Both the position numbers and the translations under genes were made by a program. Below the pieces are notes generated by a model. It saw only the letters and a program-made list of their open reading frames with translations. It was not told the origin of the DNA and made no database searches. 57,315 nt of DNA, from positions 1-57,315 of the forward strand of contig JAGXGV010000035.1 in assembly GCA_024636635.1 (NCBI GenBank), written 5' to 3'. The stretch's first letter is position 1, and each line of letters begins with the position of its first letter. Positions 38,209-48,083 of the stretch are shown here, one piece after another. The stretch comes from Puniceibacterium sp. GTDB lineage: Bacteria; Pseudomonadota; Alphaproteobacteria; Rhodobacterales; Rhodobacteraceae.

Positions 38209-38991
38209 TCAGTGTCCCAGGATCTGGCTCAGGAACAGCTTGGTGCGCTCGTGCTGCGGGTTGAGAAAAAACTCCTCGGGCTCGTTCTGTTCGACGATCT
38301 GCCCCTGGTCCATAAAGATCACGCGGTTCGCCACCTGACGCGCAAAACCCATCTCGTGCGTGACGCACAGCATGGTCATGCCCTCTTCGGCCAGTTGGAC
38401 CATGGTATCCAGCACTTCCTTGATCATCTCGGGGTCCAGCGCCGACGTCGGCTCGTCAAACAGCATGATCCGCGGCTGCATGCACAAGCTGCGCGCGATG
38501 GCGACCCGCTGCTGCTGCCCTCCCGACAACTGGCCGGGATACTTGTCGGCCTGTTCCGGGATCTTGACCTTGGTCAGGAAATGCATCGCGATTTCGTCAG
38601 CCTCTTTCTTGGGCGTCTTGCGCACCCAGATCGGGGCCAGCGTACAGTTTTCTAGAATCGTGAGATGCGGAAACAGGTTGAAGTGCTGGAACACCATCCC
38701 GACCTCTGACCGGATGCGGTCGATGTTCTTGAGATCCGAAGACAGCACAGTGCCATCAACGGTGATCTTGCCCTTCTGGTGTTCCTCAAGCGCGTTGATG
38801 CAGCGGATCAGCGTCGATTTGCCCGACCCCGACGGCCCCGCGATCACGATCCGCTCGCCACGATAGACGGTCAGGTCGATGTCGCGCAGCACATGGAAGG
38901 TGCCGAACCACTTGTTCATGTTCTCGATCGAAACGGCAACCTCGTCGGACACCTGCAACTTTGCAGCTTCCTGTTTTGCAAGCTCAGCCAT
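38209..38991 (-). CDS. bztD: Polar amino-acid ABC transporter ATP-binding protein (Bzt/Aap type)
   Basis: Walker [49 protein letters not shown]. Confidence 0.88.
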   Translation of the reverse strand: MAELAKQEAAKLQVSDEVAVSIENMNKWFGTFHVLRDIDLTVYRGERIVIAGPSGSGKSTLIRCINALEEHQKGKITVDGTVLSSDLKNIDRIRSEVGMVFQHFNLFPHLTILENCTLAPIWVRKTPKKEADEIAMHFLTKVKIPEQADKYPGQLSGGQQQRVAIARSLCMQPRIMLFDEPTSALDPEMIKEVLDTMVQLAEEGMTMLCVTHEMGFARQVANRVIFMDQGQIVEQNEPEEFFLNPQHERTKLFLSQILGH

Positions 38992-39002
38992 ATGTCAGCT
39001 CC

Positions 39003-40295
39003 TTAGCGATGATCGGTCTGAAGCTGACGCTCCAGCCACTGTGAATATTGCGAGATGCCGTAGCAGACGATAAAGAACAGCACGGCGGCAAAGCCCAGCA
39101 GTTCCCAGTAGACGCCGTTCCAGTCGGTCGAGGCCAGGATCGGTCCGCGGATCATGCCGACCAGATCGAACATCGAAATGACCGAAACCAGCGTCGTGTC
39201 CTTGAACAGGCCCACCGACACGTTGACGATGCCGGGGATCGAGATCTTCAGCGCCTGTGGCAGGATGATCAGCCGCATCGATTGCGCATAGTCTAGCCCC
39301 AGCGAATCGCCGGCCTCGTACTGACCCTTCGGCAGCGCGGCAAGCCCGCCGCGGATCACCTCGGCGATATAGGCCGAGGCGAACATGGTGATCATGATGA
39401 TCACCCGCAGGATCAGGTCGAAATTTGTACCCGGCGGCAGGAAATAGGCCAGCACCACGTTTGCCACGAACAGCAGCGTGATCAGCGGCACACCGCGGAT
39501 GAACTCGATGAAGAGGATGCAGATCCATTTGATGATCGGCATGTCGGACTGCCGCCCCAGCGCCAGCGCGATACCGAACGGGATCGACAGCGACACACAG
39601 ACCGTGCCCAGGATCAGGTTCAGCATGAAGCCGCCCATGTTCCGGCTTTCGACAACCTGCAGCGCCAGCACCCCCTCGATGGGCAAGAAGCCGGTCACAT
39701 ACCAGAAGACAAAGGCCGCAAGGATGCCGCCAAAAAAACCGGCGGCAAAGCTTTGGGCGACAAAGCGGCTGTAGACCAGATAACCCGCGACAAAGCCCAG
39801 CAGCGCGAAGACCGGGATCAGGATCGAGCCGCCCCAGATCAGGTAGTAGGCGATGAACGGATAGAGCGCCGAAAACACCAGCATCCGCAACGGGAACACC
39901 TTGCGGAACAGCACCGGCGCGATGGCGACGAACAGCAGCACAAAGGCCAGCGTCGGCCGCCAGTAAATCTCGGACGGGTATTGAAAGCCAAACAGAAGCT
40001 GGTTCCAGCGTTCGGTCAGAACGGCGAAACAGCCCCCGGTGTTGCCGTCCAGGATTTCGCGGCAGGCACGGATCGACGGCGCATCCCAGACGCCGTTCAG
40101 CGCCCAGGGCAGCACACCCGAAATCAGATGATAGAGCACGAACAGCGACGCCAGCGTGAGCGCGCCGTTGGCGATGGACGAAAACAGGTTGGCGCGCATC
40201 CACCGGATCGCCCCCACCTCGCCCAGCGGCGGCGTCGCCTCGGGCAGCATGGAATCGCGCACGTAGCCGATGGATTGCTGGTGAGTGTCCGACAT
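39003..40295 (-). CDS. bztC: Amino-acid ABC transporter permease (Bzt/Aap type)
   Basis: Multi-TM; EFIRGVPLITLLFVANVVLAYFLPPG; EVIRGGLAALPKGQYEAGDSLGLDYAQSMRLIILPQALK. Confidence 0.88.
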   Translation of the reverse strand: MSDTHQQSIGYVRDSMLPEATPPLGEVGAIRWMRANLFSSIANGALTLASLFVLYHLISGVLPWALNGVWDAPSIRACREILDGNTGGCFAVLTERWNQLLFGFQYPSEIYWRPTLAFVLLFVAIAPVLFRKVFPLRMLVFSALYPFIAYYLIWGGSILIPVFALLGFVAGYLVYSRFVAQSFAAGFFGGILAAFVFWYVTGFLPIEGVLALQVVESRNMGGFMLNLILGTVCVSLSIPFGIALALGRQSDMPIIKWICILFIEFIRGVPLITLLFVANVVLAYFLPPGTNFDLILRVIIMITMFASAYIAEVIRGGLAALPKGQYEAGDSLGLDYAQSMRLIILPQALKISIPGIVNVSVGLFKDTTLVSVISMFDLVGMIRGPILASTDWNGVYWELLGFAAVLFFIVCYGISQYSQWLERQLQTDHR

Positions 40296-40296
40296 C

Positions 40297-41520
40297 TCAG
40301 CGCTCCTTCAACTGCATTGCGTTGTTGTAGACGTTCATCAGCGCGGAAATCGCAAGGCTGATGGCAAGGTAGAACGCCATCAGCAGCAGGATACATTCGA
40401 TCGCGCGGCCCGTCTGGTTCAGCGTGATGCCCCCCAGCGTGCCGGTGATGTCCATATAGCCGACCGCGATGGCAAGCGACGAATTCTTGGTGATGTTGAG
40501 GTAGTTGGAAATCAGCGGCGGGATGATGACCCGCAGCGCCTGCGGCAGCACCACAAGGTTCATGATCCGGCGCGGGCGCATTCCCAGCGATGCCGCGGCC
40601 TCGGCCTGGCCCTTGCTGACCGACTGGATGCCGGCACGGACGTTTTCGGCAATGAAGGCACCGGTGTAGATCGCCAGCGCCCACCACAGCGCGATCAGCG
40701 ACCCCAGGATCTGCGTGCCACCCTGAAAGTTGAACCCGGCGAGTGCGGGATAGTCCAACGTGATCGGGCGCCCGAGGATGAAATAGAACAGCAGCGTCGG
40801 CAGGATCAGGATCGCCAGCGACGGCCAGCCCATCGGCAGCAGCTTGCCGGTGTCGAACAGAAGCTTTTTCGCATAACGGCGATAGGCAAAGACCCCGATG
40901 ATCGAGGCCAGGAACACCAGCCCCAGGAACAGCGACCCCGGCCCCCAGACCGGGGCGGGCAGATAGAGGCCGCGGTTGGTAAAGGCGATGGCCCCGAACA
41001 GCATGGAGGCCGTCGGATCTTCGCCCCGGTAGGCACTGGGGGCGGGCAGCACGGCGGTCATGATGGTGAAGATGATGATGATCCAGATCAGGACCGGCAC
41101 GTTGCGGAACGCCTCGACGTAACCGGCCATCAGCTTGCGCACCAGCCAGTTCGGCGAAAGCCGCAGAACACCGGCGATCACGCCGATGATGGTCGCGGTG
41201 ACGCACGCAAGGAGGGCAACCAGCATCGTGTTCAGTACCCCGACCAGGGCTGCGCGCCAGTGGGTCGAGCGGCTGTTATAGTCGATCAGTGTCTGGTTGA
41301 TGTCATAGTTCGATGATTCGCCCAGGAACCCGTAGCTGATGTTCAGCCCTGCCGCCCGGAGGTTGGCCATCAGGTTCGAGCCAAGATAGCCGAAGATGCC
41401 AAGCACGATCACTAGGGCAATGAACTGGAAGGTGTAAGAGCGATAGCGCGTATCGTTCAGCAGCATGGATAGCCGGAACGATCCGCCGGGCGGGTCGCTG
41501 AGTGTTGTCATGAATGACAT
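40297..41520 (-). CDS. bztB: Amino-acid ABC transporter permease (Bzt/Aap type)
   Basis: FRNVPVLIWIIIIFTIMTAVLP; ENVRAGIQSVSKGQAEAAASLGMRPRRIMNLVVLPQALRVIIPP. Confidence 0.88.
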   Translation of the reverse strand: MSFMTTLSDPPGGSFRLSMLLNDTRYRSYTFQFIALVIVLGIFGYLGSNLMANLRAAGLNISYGFLGESSNYDINQTLIDYNSRSTHWRAALVGVLNTMLVALLACVTATIIGVIAGVLRLSPNWLVRKLMAGYVEAFRNVPVLIWIIIIFTIMTAVLPAPSAYRGEDPTASMLFGAIAFTNRGLYLPAPVWGPGSLFLGLVFLASIIGVFAYRRYAKKLLFDTGKLLPMGWPSLAILILPTLLFYFILGRPITLDYPALAGFNFQGGTQILGSLIALWWALAIYTGAFIAENVRAGIQSVSKGQAEAAASLGMRPRRIMNLVVLPQALRVIIPPLISNYLNITKNSSLAIAVGYMDITGTLGGITLNQTGRAIECILLLMAFYLAISLAISALMNVYNNAMQLKER

Positions 41521-41607
41521 CCCTGATGACCCCGGACAGGATACGCCGACGGGTTGATCCCACCTGACGGGCCACGGGGAATTGTGTTGTTCTGTCTGTC
41601 AGAAGAT

Positions 41608-41633
41608 GGGGCGCGGGATTGATCCCGCGCCCC
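41608..41633 (-). promoter_or_regulatory. Strong hairpin between bztA and bztB (mRNA stabiliser/attenuator)
   Basis: Perfect 12-bp stem GGGGCGCGGGAT-TG-ATCCCGCGCCCC in the gap between bztA stop (41648) and bztB start (41520). Confidence 0.6.
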
Positions 41634-41647
41634 AAGGTCGTCGTGTC

Positions 41648-42664
41648 TTACCGGAAGGGCGGCGCGTAAAGCAGCCCGCCATCGGTCCATTGCGCGTTCA
41701 GACCACGCGACAGACCGATCGGGGTATTCTCGCCGATGTTCTTTTCGAACAGTTCGCCATAGTTGCCGCCTGCGGCAATCGCGGCCTTGGCCCATGTGGG
41801 TTCAAGCCCCATCATGGCGCCCAGGTTGTCCTCGGTTCCCAGGATGCGGTCGATTTCCGGGCTGTCGGTGCCTGCGGACAGTTCTTCGACGTTGGCCGAG
41901 GTGATACCGTATTCTTCGGCGGCGATCAGGGCGTTCAGCGTCCAGCGCGCAACGTCACCCCATTCGCTGTCGCCGTGGCGCACAAGCGGGCCAAGCGGCT
42001 CTTTCGAGATGATCTCGGGCAGGACGACGTGGTCGCCGGGGGTTTCGAACGCGGCACGGGTCGCTGCCAGCCCCGAGGCGTCGGTGGTGTAGACATCGCA
42101 GGCACCGGCCAGGTACTGCTGCTGCGCCTCGCCGTTGGTCTCGATCGGGACCGGCTGGTATTCCATGTTGTTCTTGCGGAAATAGTCAGCCAGGTTCAGT
42201 TCGGTCGTGGTGCCGGTCTGGATGCAGATCGTCGCGCCCGACAGCTCCTTGGCCGAGCTGACACCCAGCGCCTTGGGCACCAAGAAACCCTGACCGTCAT
42301 AGTAGTTCACGCCGACGAATTCGAACTTCAGATCGACATCGCGCGAATAGGTCCAGGTGGTGTTGCGCGCCAGCAGGTCGATCTCGCCAGAGGCGAGCGC
42401 GGTAAAGCGTGTCTTGCCGGTGGTCGGCACGAATGTGACCGCGGTCGGATCACCCAGAACGGCGGCGGCGACGGCGCGGCAGACGCCGACGTCAAAGCCT
42501 TCCCATTCGCCATTTGCATCCGGCGCAGCAAAGCCGACCAGACCGGTCGTCACGCCACAGTTCAGCGAACCCCGTGCCTTGACGTCGTCAAGCGTGGCGG
42601 CACCGGCGGCACCAGCCGCAAATGCAGCTACCGTCAATGCGCCAAGAGTTACGGTTTTAGTCAT
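41648..42664 (-). CDS. bztA: Amino-acid ABC transporter substrate-binding protein (Bzt/Aap type)
   Basis: Signal peptide MTKTVTLGALTVAAFAAGAAGA; TLDDVKARGSLNCGVTTGLVGFAAPDANGEWEGFDVGVCRAVAAAVLGDP. Confidence 0.9.
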   Translation of the reverse strand: MTKTVTLGALTVAAFAAGAAGAATLDDVKARGSLNCGVTTGLVGFAAPDANGEWEGFDVGVCRAVAAAVLGDPTAVTFVPTTGKTRFTALASGEIDLLARNTTWTYSRDVDLKFEFVGVNYYDGQGFLVPKALGVSSAKELSGATICIQTGTTTELNLADYFRKNNMEYQPVPIETNGEAQQQYLAGACDVYTTDASGLAATRAAFETPGDHVVLPEIISKEPLGPLVRHGDSEWGDVARWTLNALIAAEEYGITSANVEELSAGTDSPEIDRILGTEDNLGAMMGLEPTWAKAAIAAGGNYGELFEKNIGENTPIGLSRGLNAQWTDGGLLYAPPFR

Positions 42665-42871
42665 GTTAACCTCTTCCTGTTTCTCCGCTTCCTCGTGAAG
42701 CGGTTTGTTGCACGGCCCTGGGGCCGCTTAGACCAAAGTAGGGAGCTTCCCCCCTTTGTGGTCGCAAGTTTGGGCGGATTCAGGATTGAAGGTCAAGCGG
42801 CATGGCCGGGAAAATGGCCGGTTCGTACCGCCATTCCCCTGCGTAAGCCCGCAGAGGGTCACTTTGAGGCT

Positions 42872-43591
42872 TTACCCCCGGTCGTTCCGAGCGAGCAAAA
42901 GAAACGTCTGCGCCTGAAGGAACGCCGCCTTCTTGCGGTCTGCCACCTCCTGCGCCTCTTCGTCGGCGCCCCAGAGTTCGCGCTGCCATTCTTCGTCGAT
43001 GCGGGACAGATCCCAGATCGTCGCCGCCAAAGCCTGCTGCCGTGCCGCCGCAAGGCCCAGGATCAGCGAACCGCTGAGCGAGACAAGATCGTGGAACGCC
43101 GCAAGCTCGAAGGCGTCGAACGCGTGAACCTCGGCGCGCAGCCGTTTCAGCGCGTCGGGGGCCTGCGGCACGTGCATCACACCTGCATGAACGCTCAGCC
43201 GGGCACCGAATTGTGTGGCCGCCCAGTCCAGCATCGGATCCCAGGCGGCGGACTGGCGCGCAACCAGTTCCGCCGGGCTGTCCGCGCGGTAACACAGCAG
43301 ATCGCTGTCGCCGTAATCGGCCAGCATGTCGGCCACTTCGCCGTGCTGCACGGCCACCTTGTCGATGGCCGCATTCGCCCCGCGGGTAAAGGGCATCGTG
43401 GTAGGGTCGATCCGGTCCGCCTGAGCCTCCCACTCGGCCGCAATGGCGCGGGCCAGCGGAGCCGTCGGCACGATCAGCGGCGACTTGGCGGGTGTCCGGA
43501 CCGGGCGGCCGTCCAGAACGACGCCAAAGCCGGTTTCGTGCTCGGCCACATCCGCGCTGGTCCAGAACCGTTTCGGGGCCCATTCGCTCAT
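42872..43591 (-). CDS. ATP12 family chaperone (F1-ATPase assembly)
   Basis: KRFWTSADVAEHETGFGVVLDGRPVRTPAKSPLIVPTAPLARAIAAEWEAQ...IDPTTMPFTRGANAAID. Confidence 0.9.
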   Translation of the reverse strand: MSEWAPKRFWTSADVAEHETGFGVVLDGRPVRTPAKSPLIVPTAPLARAIAAEWEAQADRIDPTTMPFTRGANAAIDKVAVQHGEVADMLADYGDSDLLCYRADSPAELVARQSAAWDPMLDWAATQFGARLSVHAGVMHVPQAPDALKRLRAEVHAFDAFELAAFHDLVSLSGSLILGLAAARQQALAATIWDLSRIDEEWQRELWGADEEAQEVADRKKAAFLQAQTFLLLARNDRG

Positions 43592-44271
43592 GCCATCTGC
43601 TCCCATATCTGTTGCAGCAGACCGGGCAGCAGGCGGATGTCGTCCAGCAGGATATGCGCATCCTTCAGGCGGGCCCGGTCGTGATAACCCCAACCCACGC
43701 CCACGGCCAGCATCCCCGCCGCGCGCGCCATCTCCATGTCGTAACTCGTGTCACCCACCATCACCGCGCGATGTGCCGCAACCCCGGTTTCGCTCAGGGC
43801 CGATCGCAGCATCGCGGGATGCGGCTTGGACGGGTGGTTGTCCGCCACCTGTTGCGTGGCGAACAGCGCGCGCAGGCCGTGGCCGTCCATCAGCTTGTCC
43901 AGCCCCTTGCGCGACTTGCCGGTGGCCAGTCCCAGCAGCAGACCGGCGGTGCCGTGCAGGTCTTCCAGTACGGTGCGCACATGCGGATACAGCGGCGAAG
44001 ACAGATCGACGCCGTTTTCCGCCCGCAGGTCCATGTAGGCGGACTTGTAGCCGGCCACAAGATCGCGGCGCAGCGGCGTGGCGATGCCGGGCACCAGAAC
44101 CGCCATCGCCTCGGGCAGCGACAGGCCCACGATGCCCAGGATGTGATCGCGTCCCGGCAGGACCAGCCCGGCCCCGGCAAAGGCAGCCGTCATCGCGGCA
44201 AGGATGTCGGCCTGGCTGTCGACCAGCGTGCCATCCACATCGAACACGACAAGACGCTGATCTTGAGGCAT
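43588..44271 (-). CDS. HAD-superfamily hydrolase (phosphoglycolate phosphatase-like)
   Basis: LVVFDVDGTLVDSQADILAAM; ATGKSRKGL; KPHPAML; VGDTSYDMEMARAAGM. Confidence 0.88.
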   Translation of the reverse strand: MPQDQRLVVFDVDGTLVDSQADILAAMTAAFAGAGLVLPGRDHILGIVGLSLPEAMAVLVPGIATPLRRDLVAGYKSAYMDLRAENGVDLSSPLYPHVRTVLEDLHGTAGLLLGLATGKSRKGLDKLMDGHGLRALFATQQVADNHPSKPHPAMLRSALSETGVAAHRAVMVGDTSYDMEMARAAGMLAVGVGWGYHDRARLKDAHILLDDIRLLPGLLQQIWEQMA

Positions 44272-44272
44272 C

Positions 44273-45313
44273 TCAAATCGCCTCGAACGGATCTTCCGCC
44301 GCCAGATCCTCGGTCCAGCCGAAGGTGTCCCAGCTTTGCGCCATGTGTTCGGGCATCGGCGCGGTCACGGTGATGATCTTGTGCGTCTCGGGATGTTCGA
44401 ACCGCAGCATCCGCGCGTGCAGGTGCAGCTTTTTCGAAATGATGCCGCCCAGTTGCGCGCCCCAGCCGTCGCCCTGATTCTCCTGCCCGGAACCGCCGTA
44501 TTTGCCGTCCCCGATGATCGGGTGCCCGATTTCGGCCATATGCGCGCGCAACTGGTGCGTCCGCCCGGTCAGCGGCTCCATCGCGACCCAGGCGGCGCGG
44601 CCCGCAACCCGGTAGAGCGTGGCGTAGATCGTGTAGGCGCGCTTTGCCCCGGGGGTGGAGTCGATGTCGCGCGGATGCACGGCAACCATCTTTTCGCCCT
44701 CGCCGGCCGCACCCCGGCCCGCCGCCTTGACCAGGCCGTACTTGATTTCACCCAGATACGGCGTCGGCACCCCTGCGACGAGCGCCCAGTAGATCTTGCG
44801 CGTTTCCTTGTGGCGCATCGACGCGGTCAGCGCCTGCGCCGCCGCGCGGGTGCGCGCCAGAAGCAGAACGCCAGAGGTGTCCTTGTCCAGCCGGTGCACA
44901 AGGCGCGGTTTTTCGTCGTAATCGTACTGCAAGGCCACCGCGAGCCCGTCGACATGCCGGGTCTGCTTGCTGCCGCCCTGCGTGGGAAGGCCCGGGGGCT
45001 TGTTCAGGGCGATGATGTGATCGTCCTGATACAAGACACAATCGCGCATCATCCGGGCATCTGCCGCCGTGACTTCGGTCTTGGGACCGGACTGGATCTG
45101 ACCGGGATCGGGCAGCGGCGGCACGCGCACCTGCTGGCCGGATTCCAGACGGGTATTGGCCTTGACCCGCCCGCCATCGACGCGCAATTCGCCCTTGCGG
45201 CACATCTTTTCGATGCGGGTCTGCGCCAGATGCGGGAACAGCCGCCGCAGCCAGCGGTCCAGCCGCTGATCCCCATCGTCGCTGCCCACCGTGATCGTCT
45301 GTACCTGGCTCAT
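44273..45313 (-). CDS. RluA-family 23S rRNA pseudouridine synthase
   Basis: S4-like N-term; IIALNKPPGLPTQGG; RLVHRLDKDTSGVLLLARTRAAAQ. Confidence 0.9.
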   Translation of the reverse strand: MSQVQTITVGSDDGDQRLDRWLRRLFPHLAQTRIEKMCRKGELRVDGGRVKANTRLESGQQVRVPPLPDPGQIQSGPKTEVTAADARMMRDCVLYQDDHIIALNKPPGLPTQGGSKQTRHVDGLAVALQYDYDEKPRLVHRLDKDTSGVLLLARTRAAAQALTASMRHKETRKIYWALVAGVPTPYLGEIKYGLVKAAGRGAAGEGEKMVAVHPRDIDSTPGAKRAYTIYATLYRVAGRAAWVAMEPLTGRTHQLRAHMAEIGHPIIGDGKYGGSGQENQGDGWGAQLGGIISKKLHLHARMLRFEHPETHKIITVTAPMPEHMAQSWDTFGWTEDLAAEDPFEAI

Positions 45314-45315
45314 GC

Positions 45316-45687
45316 CTAGATCCCCCGCGCGACCCAGAGGCCCGCCATCAGTGCCAGAAGCGACAGGATCACCGAGGCCAGCACATAGCCCGCAGCAAGG
45401 CCCGCGTCGCCCCCATCATATAAGGTGACCGCGTCCAGCGAGAAGGCCGAAAAGGTCGTGAACCCCCCAAGAAAGCCGGTCATCAGCAATGGCGCATAGC
45501 GGTTTGTGCCGGTCTGCGCCAGCACCTCGACCACGATCCCCATCAGAAAGCAGCCGACGACATTGACAATCAGCGTGCCCCAGGGGAAATCCGCGCCAGT
45601 CAGCCGGATTGCGGCCAGCCCCGTCAGATACCGGGACACGGCCCCCAGCGCGCCGCCCAAGGCGACCTGTAGCAGAGTGAATGTCAT
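45316..45687 (-). CDS. crcB: Fluoride ion channel CrcB
   Basis: GGALGAVSRYLTGL...FPWGTLIVNVVGCFLMGI...GFLGGFTTFSAFSLD. Confidence 0.93.
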   Translation of the reverse strand: MTFTLLQVALGGALGAVSRYLTGLAAIRLTGADFPWGTLIVNVVGCFLMGIVVEVLAQTGTNRYAPLLMTGFLGGFTTFSAFSLDAVTLYDGGDAGLAAGYVLASVILSLLALMAGLWVARGI

Positions 45688-45876
45688 GGCGCGCTGCATC
45701 GCGCCTGTGCCGGGGGAAGTCAAGCCGCATGCCCCGCACGTCCATTCCGGGGGCGCAGGGACCAAGGACCGTGACCACGGTCCGGCGCAGGCGGTCCGGC
45801 GCAGGCGGTCCCGACTTATGACCGCGGTCATAAACCTGCCGACAGGATACCCGTGGTCCGCTTTCCGGGCAGGTCG

Positions 45877-47181
45877 TCAGTCCTGCCGCCTGGCCCGCAG
45901 CTTGTTGAAATACTCGACGCGCTTCTTCAGGTCGCGCTCGAATCCCCGCTCGACCGGCTCGTAGAACACCGTCCGCCCCATGCTCTCGGGGAAATAGTCC
46001 TGCCCGGAGAACGCGTCTTCGGCGTCGTGGTCGTAGGAATAGCCGTCGGAATAACCAAGATCCTTCATCATCGCCGTCGGCGCGTTCAGGATGTGTTTGG
46101 GCGGCGGCACGGACCCCGTGGTTTTCGCCGCCCGGCGCGCGGCCTTGTATGCAGCGTAAACCGCGTTGGATTTCGGCGCGAGCGCAAGATAGACCACCGC
46201 CTGCGCCAGCGCCAGTTCGCCTTCGGGACTGCCAAGGCGCTGGTAGGTTTCCCATCCCTGCAAACAGACCGCCTGGGCCTGCGGATCGGCCAGCCCGATA
46301 TCCTCGACCGCCATGCGGGTGATGCGCCGCGCCAGGAATCGCGGATCCTCGCCGCCTTCAAGCATCCGCGCAAACCAGTAAAGCGCACCGTCCGGGTCCG
46401 ACCCGCGTACAGATTTGTGCAGCGCCGAAATCAGGTTGTAATGGATTTCGCCCGACTTGTCGTGCTGCGCCGCGCGCCGCATCAGCCGTGTGGTCAGCTG
46501 GTCAGTGCCAAGCTTGCCCTCAACCTTCCAGGCAGCCACCTGTTCGATCAGGTTCAGCAGGGCACGCCCGTCGCCATCCGACATCTCAAGCAGCGCCTCG
46601 CGCGCGTGCCCGTCCAGCGGCAAGGCGCGGTCCAGTTCCTTTTCGGCCCGCTGGGCCAGCAGTTCCAGTTCCGCCAGCGACAGCCGTTCCAGCACCAGCA
46701 CCTGCGACCGGCTCAGCAAGGCGGCATTGAGTTCGAACGACGGATTCTCGGTTGTCGCCCCGACCAGAAGGATGGTGCCATCCTCCATATGCGGCAGGAA
46801 CCCATCCTGTTGCGCCTTGTTGAAACGGTGGATCTCGTCCACGAACAGCAGCGTCCCCTGCCCGTTCCGGCGCCGGTGCCGGGCGGCGTCAAAGACCTTG
46901 CGCAATTCGGGCACGCCGGTGAAGATCGCGCTGATCTGGACAAAGTGCAGATCCGTCTCGTCCGCAAGAAGCCGCGCGATGGTGGTCTTGCCCACACCCG
47001 GCGGGCCCCAGAACACCAGCGACCCCAACGATCCCGAGGCCAGCATCACGCCCAGCGGCCCCTCGGGGCCGATGACCTTCTGCTGGCCGATCACCTGCGC
47101 CAGGGCAGTGGGCCGCAGCCGGTCTGCCAGCGGGCGCGGGGCGCTGTCGGGCACGGGATCGTCTGCGAACAGGTCCGCCAT
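45877..47181 (-). CDS. rarA: Replication-associated recombination protein A (AAA+ ATPase)
   Basis: RPTALAQVIGQ...FWGPPGVGKTTIARLLA; LFVDEIHRFNKAQQDGFLPHMEDGTILLVGATTENPSFELN. Confidence 0.95.
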   Translation of the reverse strand: MADLFADDPVPDSAPRPLADRLRPTALAQVIGQQKVIGPEGPLGVMLASGSLGSLVFWGPPGVGKTTIARLLADETDLHFVQISAIFTGVPELRKVFDAARHRRRNGQGTLLFVDEIHRFNKAQQDGFLPHMEDGTILLVGATTENPSFELNAALLSRSQVLVLERLSLAELELLAQRAEKELDRALPLDGHAREALLEMSDGDGRALLNLIEQVAAWKVEGKLGTDQLTTRLMRRAAQHDKSGEIHYNLISALHKSVRGSDPDGALYWFARMLEGGEDPRFLARRITRMAVEDIGLADPQAQAVCLQGWETYQRLGSPEGELALAQAVVYLALAPKSNAVYAAYKAARRAAKTTGSVPPPKHILNAPTAMMKDLGYSDGYSYDHDAEDAFSGQDYFPESMGRTVFYEPVERGFERDLKKRVEYFNKLRARRQD

Positions 47182-47444
47182 GGTTCAGACCCGGAACAGC
47201 AGGCGGGCCGGCTGACCGCCGCGCTGGATCTCGGCCGACAAGCGCGGCCCCTGCCCGGCCAGGCCCGTGGTAAGAACCCTGAACGAAATCAGCAAGATGC
47301 GAAACATGCGGCCTCTCCCTTTGGCACCGAGGATATGCGGCCCGCCAAAGCCGATTGCAAGCCCGCCACCCTGGACCTTCACTCTGGCTTCTTCTTTTTC
47401 CAAATACCCAAAAAGACGCCGCAACCCGCGCCGCGCCAAAGAAA

Positions 47445-47473
47445 AGGCCCCCTCCGGCAACCGGTGGGGGCCT
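47445..47473 (-). terminator. rplQ intrinsic terminator
   Basis: AGGCCCCC...GGGGGCCT stem with inner CCGG/CCGG, followed on the minus strand by TTTTCTTT; immediately after rplQ stop. Confidence 0.8.
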
Positions 47474-47502
47474 GTTCAAGCCAGTCCATCGAAACGAATG
47501 GC

Positions 47503-47919
47503 TCAGGCGTCCACTTCTTCGGCGGCAAGGCGTGCCTTGTCGGCGGCACCTTTCGCATCAACGTCGCGGTCGACGAATTCGATGATCGCCATCGGCGCCA
47601 TGTCGCCATACCGGAAACCGGCCTTCAGCACGCGCACATAGCCGCCCTGACGTTCCGCATAGCGCGGGCCGAGGATTTCGAACAGCTTGGCGACGTGCAT
47701 GTCCTGCTTGAGCTGGGCATTGGCCTGACGGCGCGCGTGCAGATCGCCGCGCTTGCCCAGGGTCACCAGCTTTTCGATCACGCGCTTGAGCTCCTTGGCC
47801 TTGGGCAGCGTGGTCTTGATCTGTTCATGTTCGATAAGCGAGCCGGACATGTTCGCCCACAGCGCCTTGCGGTGCTCGTGGGTGCGGTTCAGGCGGCGAT
47901 AGCCTTTTGCGTGACGCAT
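47503..47919 (-). CDS. rplQ: 50S ribosomal protein L17
   Basis: [44 protein letters not shown]. Confidence 0.97.
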   Translation of the reverse strand: MRHAKGYRRLNRTHEHRKALWANMSGSLIEHEQIKTTLPKAKELKRVIEKLVTLGKRGDLHARRQANAQLKQDMHVAKLFEILGPRYAERQGGYVRVLKAGFRYGDMAPMAIIEFVDRDVDAKGAADKARLAAEEVDA

Positions 47920-48083
47920 TTTGAGTCTCCTTTAAGCCTTGTGCGGCTCTATACTTTGTCCGGGGCAAGATGCGTGTCTTGCCCGTCATTGGGGCGGATT
48001 TGCCCGGGGCGGGAGTTTCGCTGCCAAACGGCAGCAAAACGGCAGATGCCCCCGAAGGGACATCCGATTTCGTCAACCCGATT

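Noticed and set aside
41582-43684. 700-aa plus-strand ORF
   Set aside because: Antisense to bztA and the ATP12 gene; no recognisable protein features.
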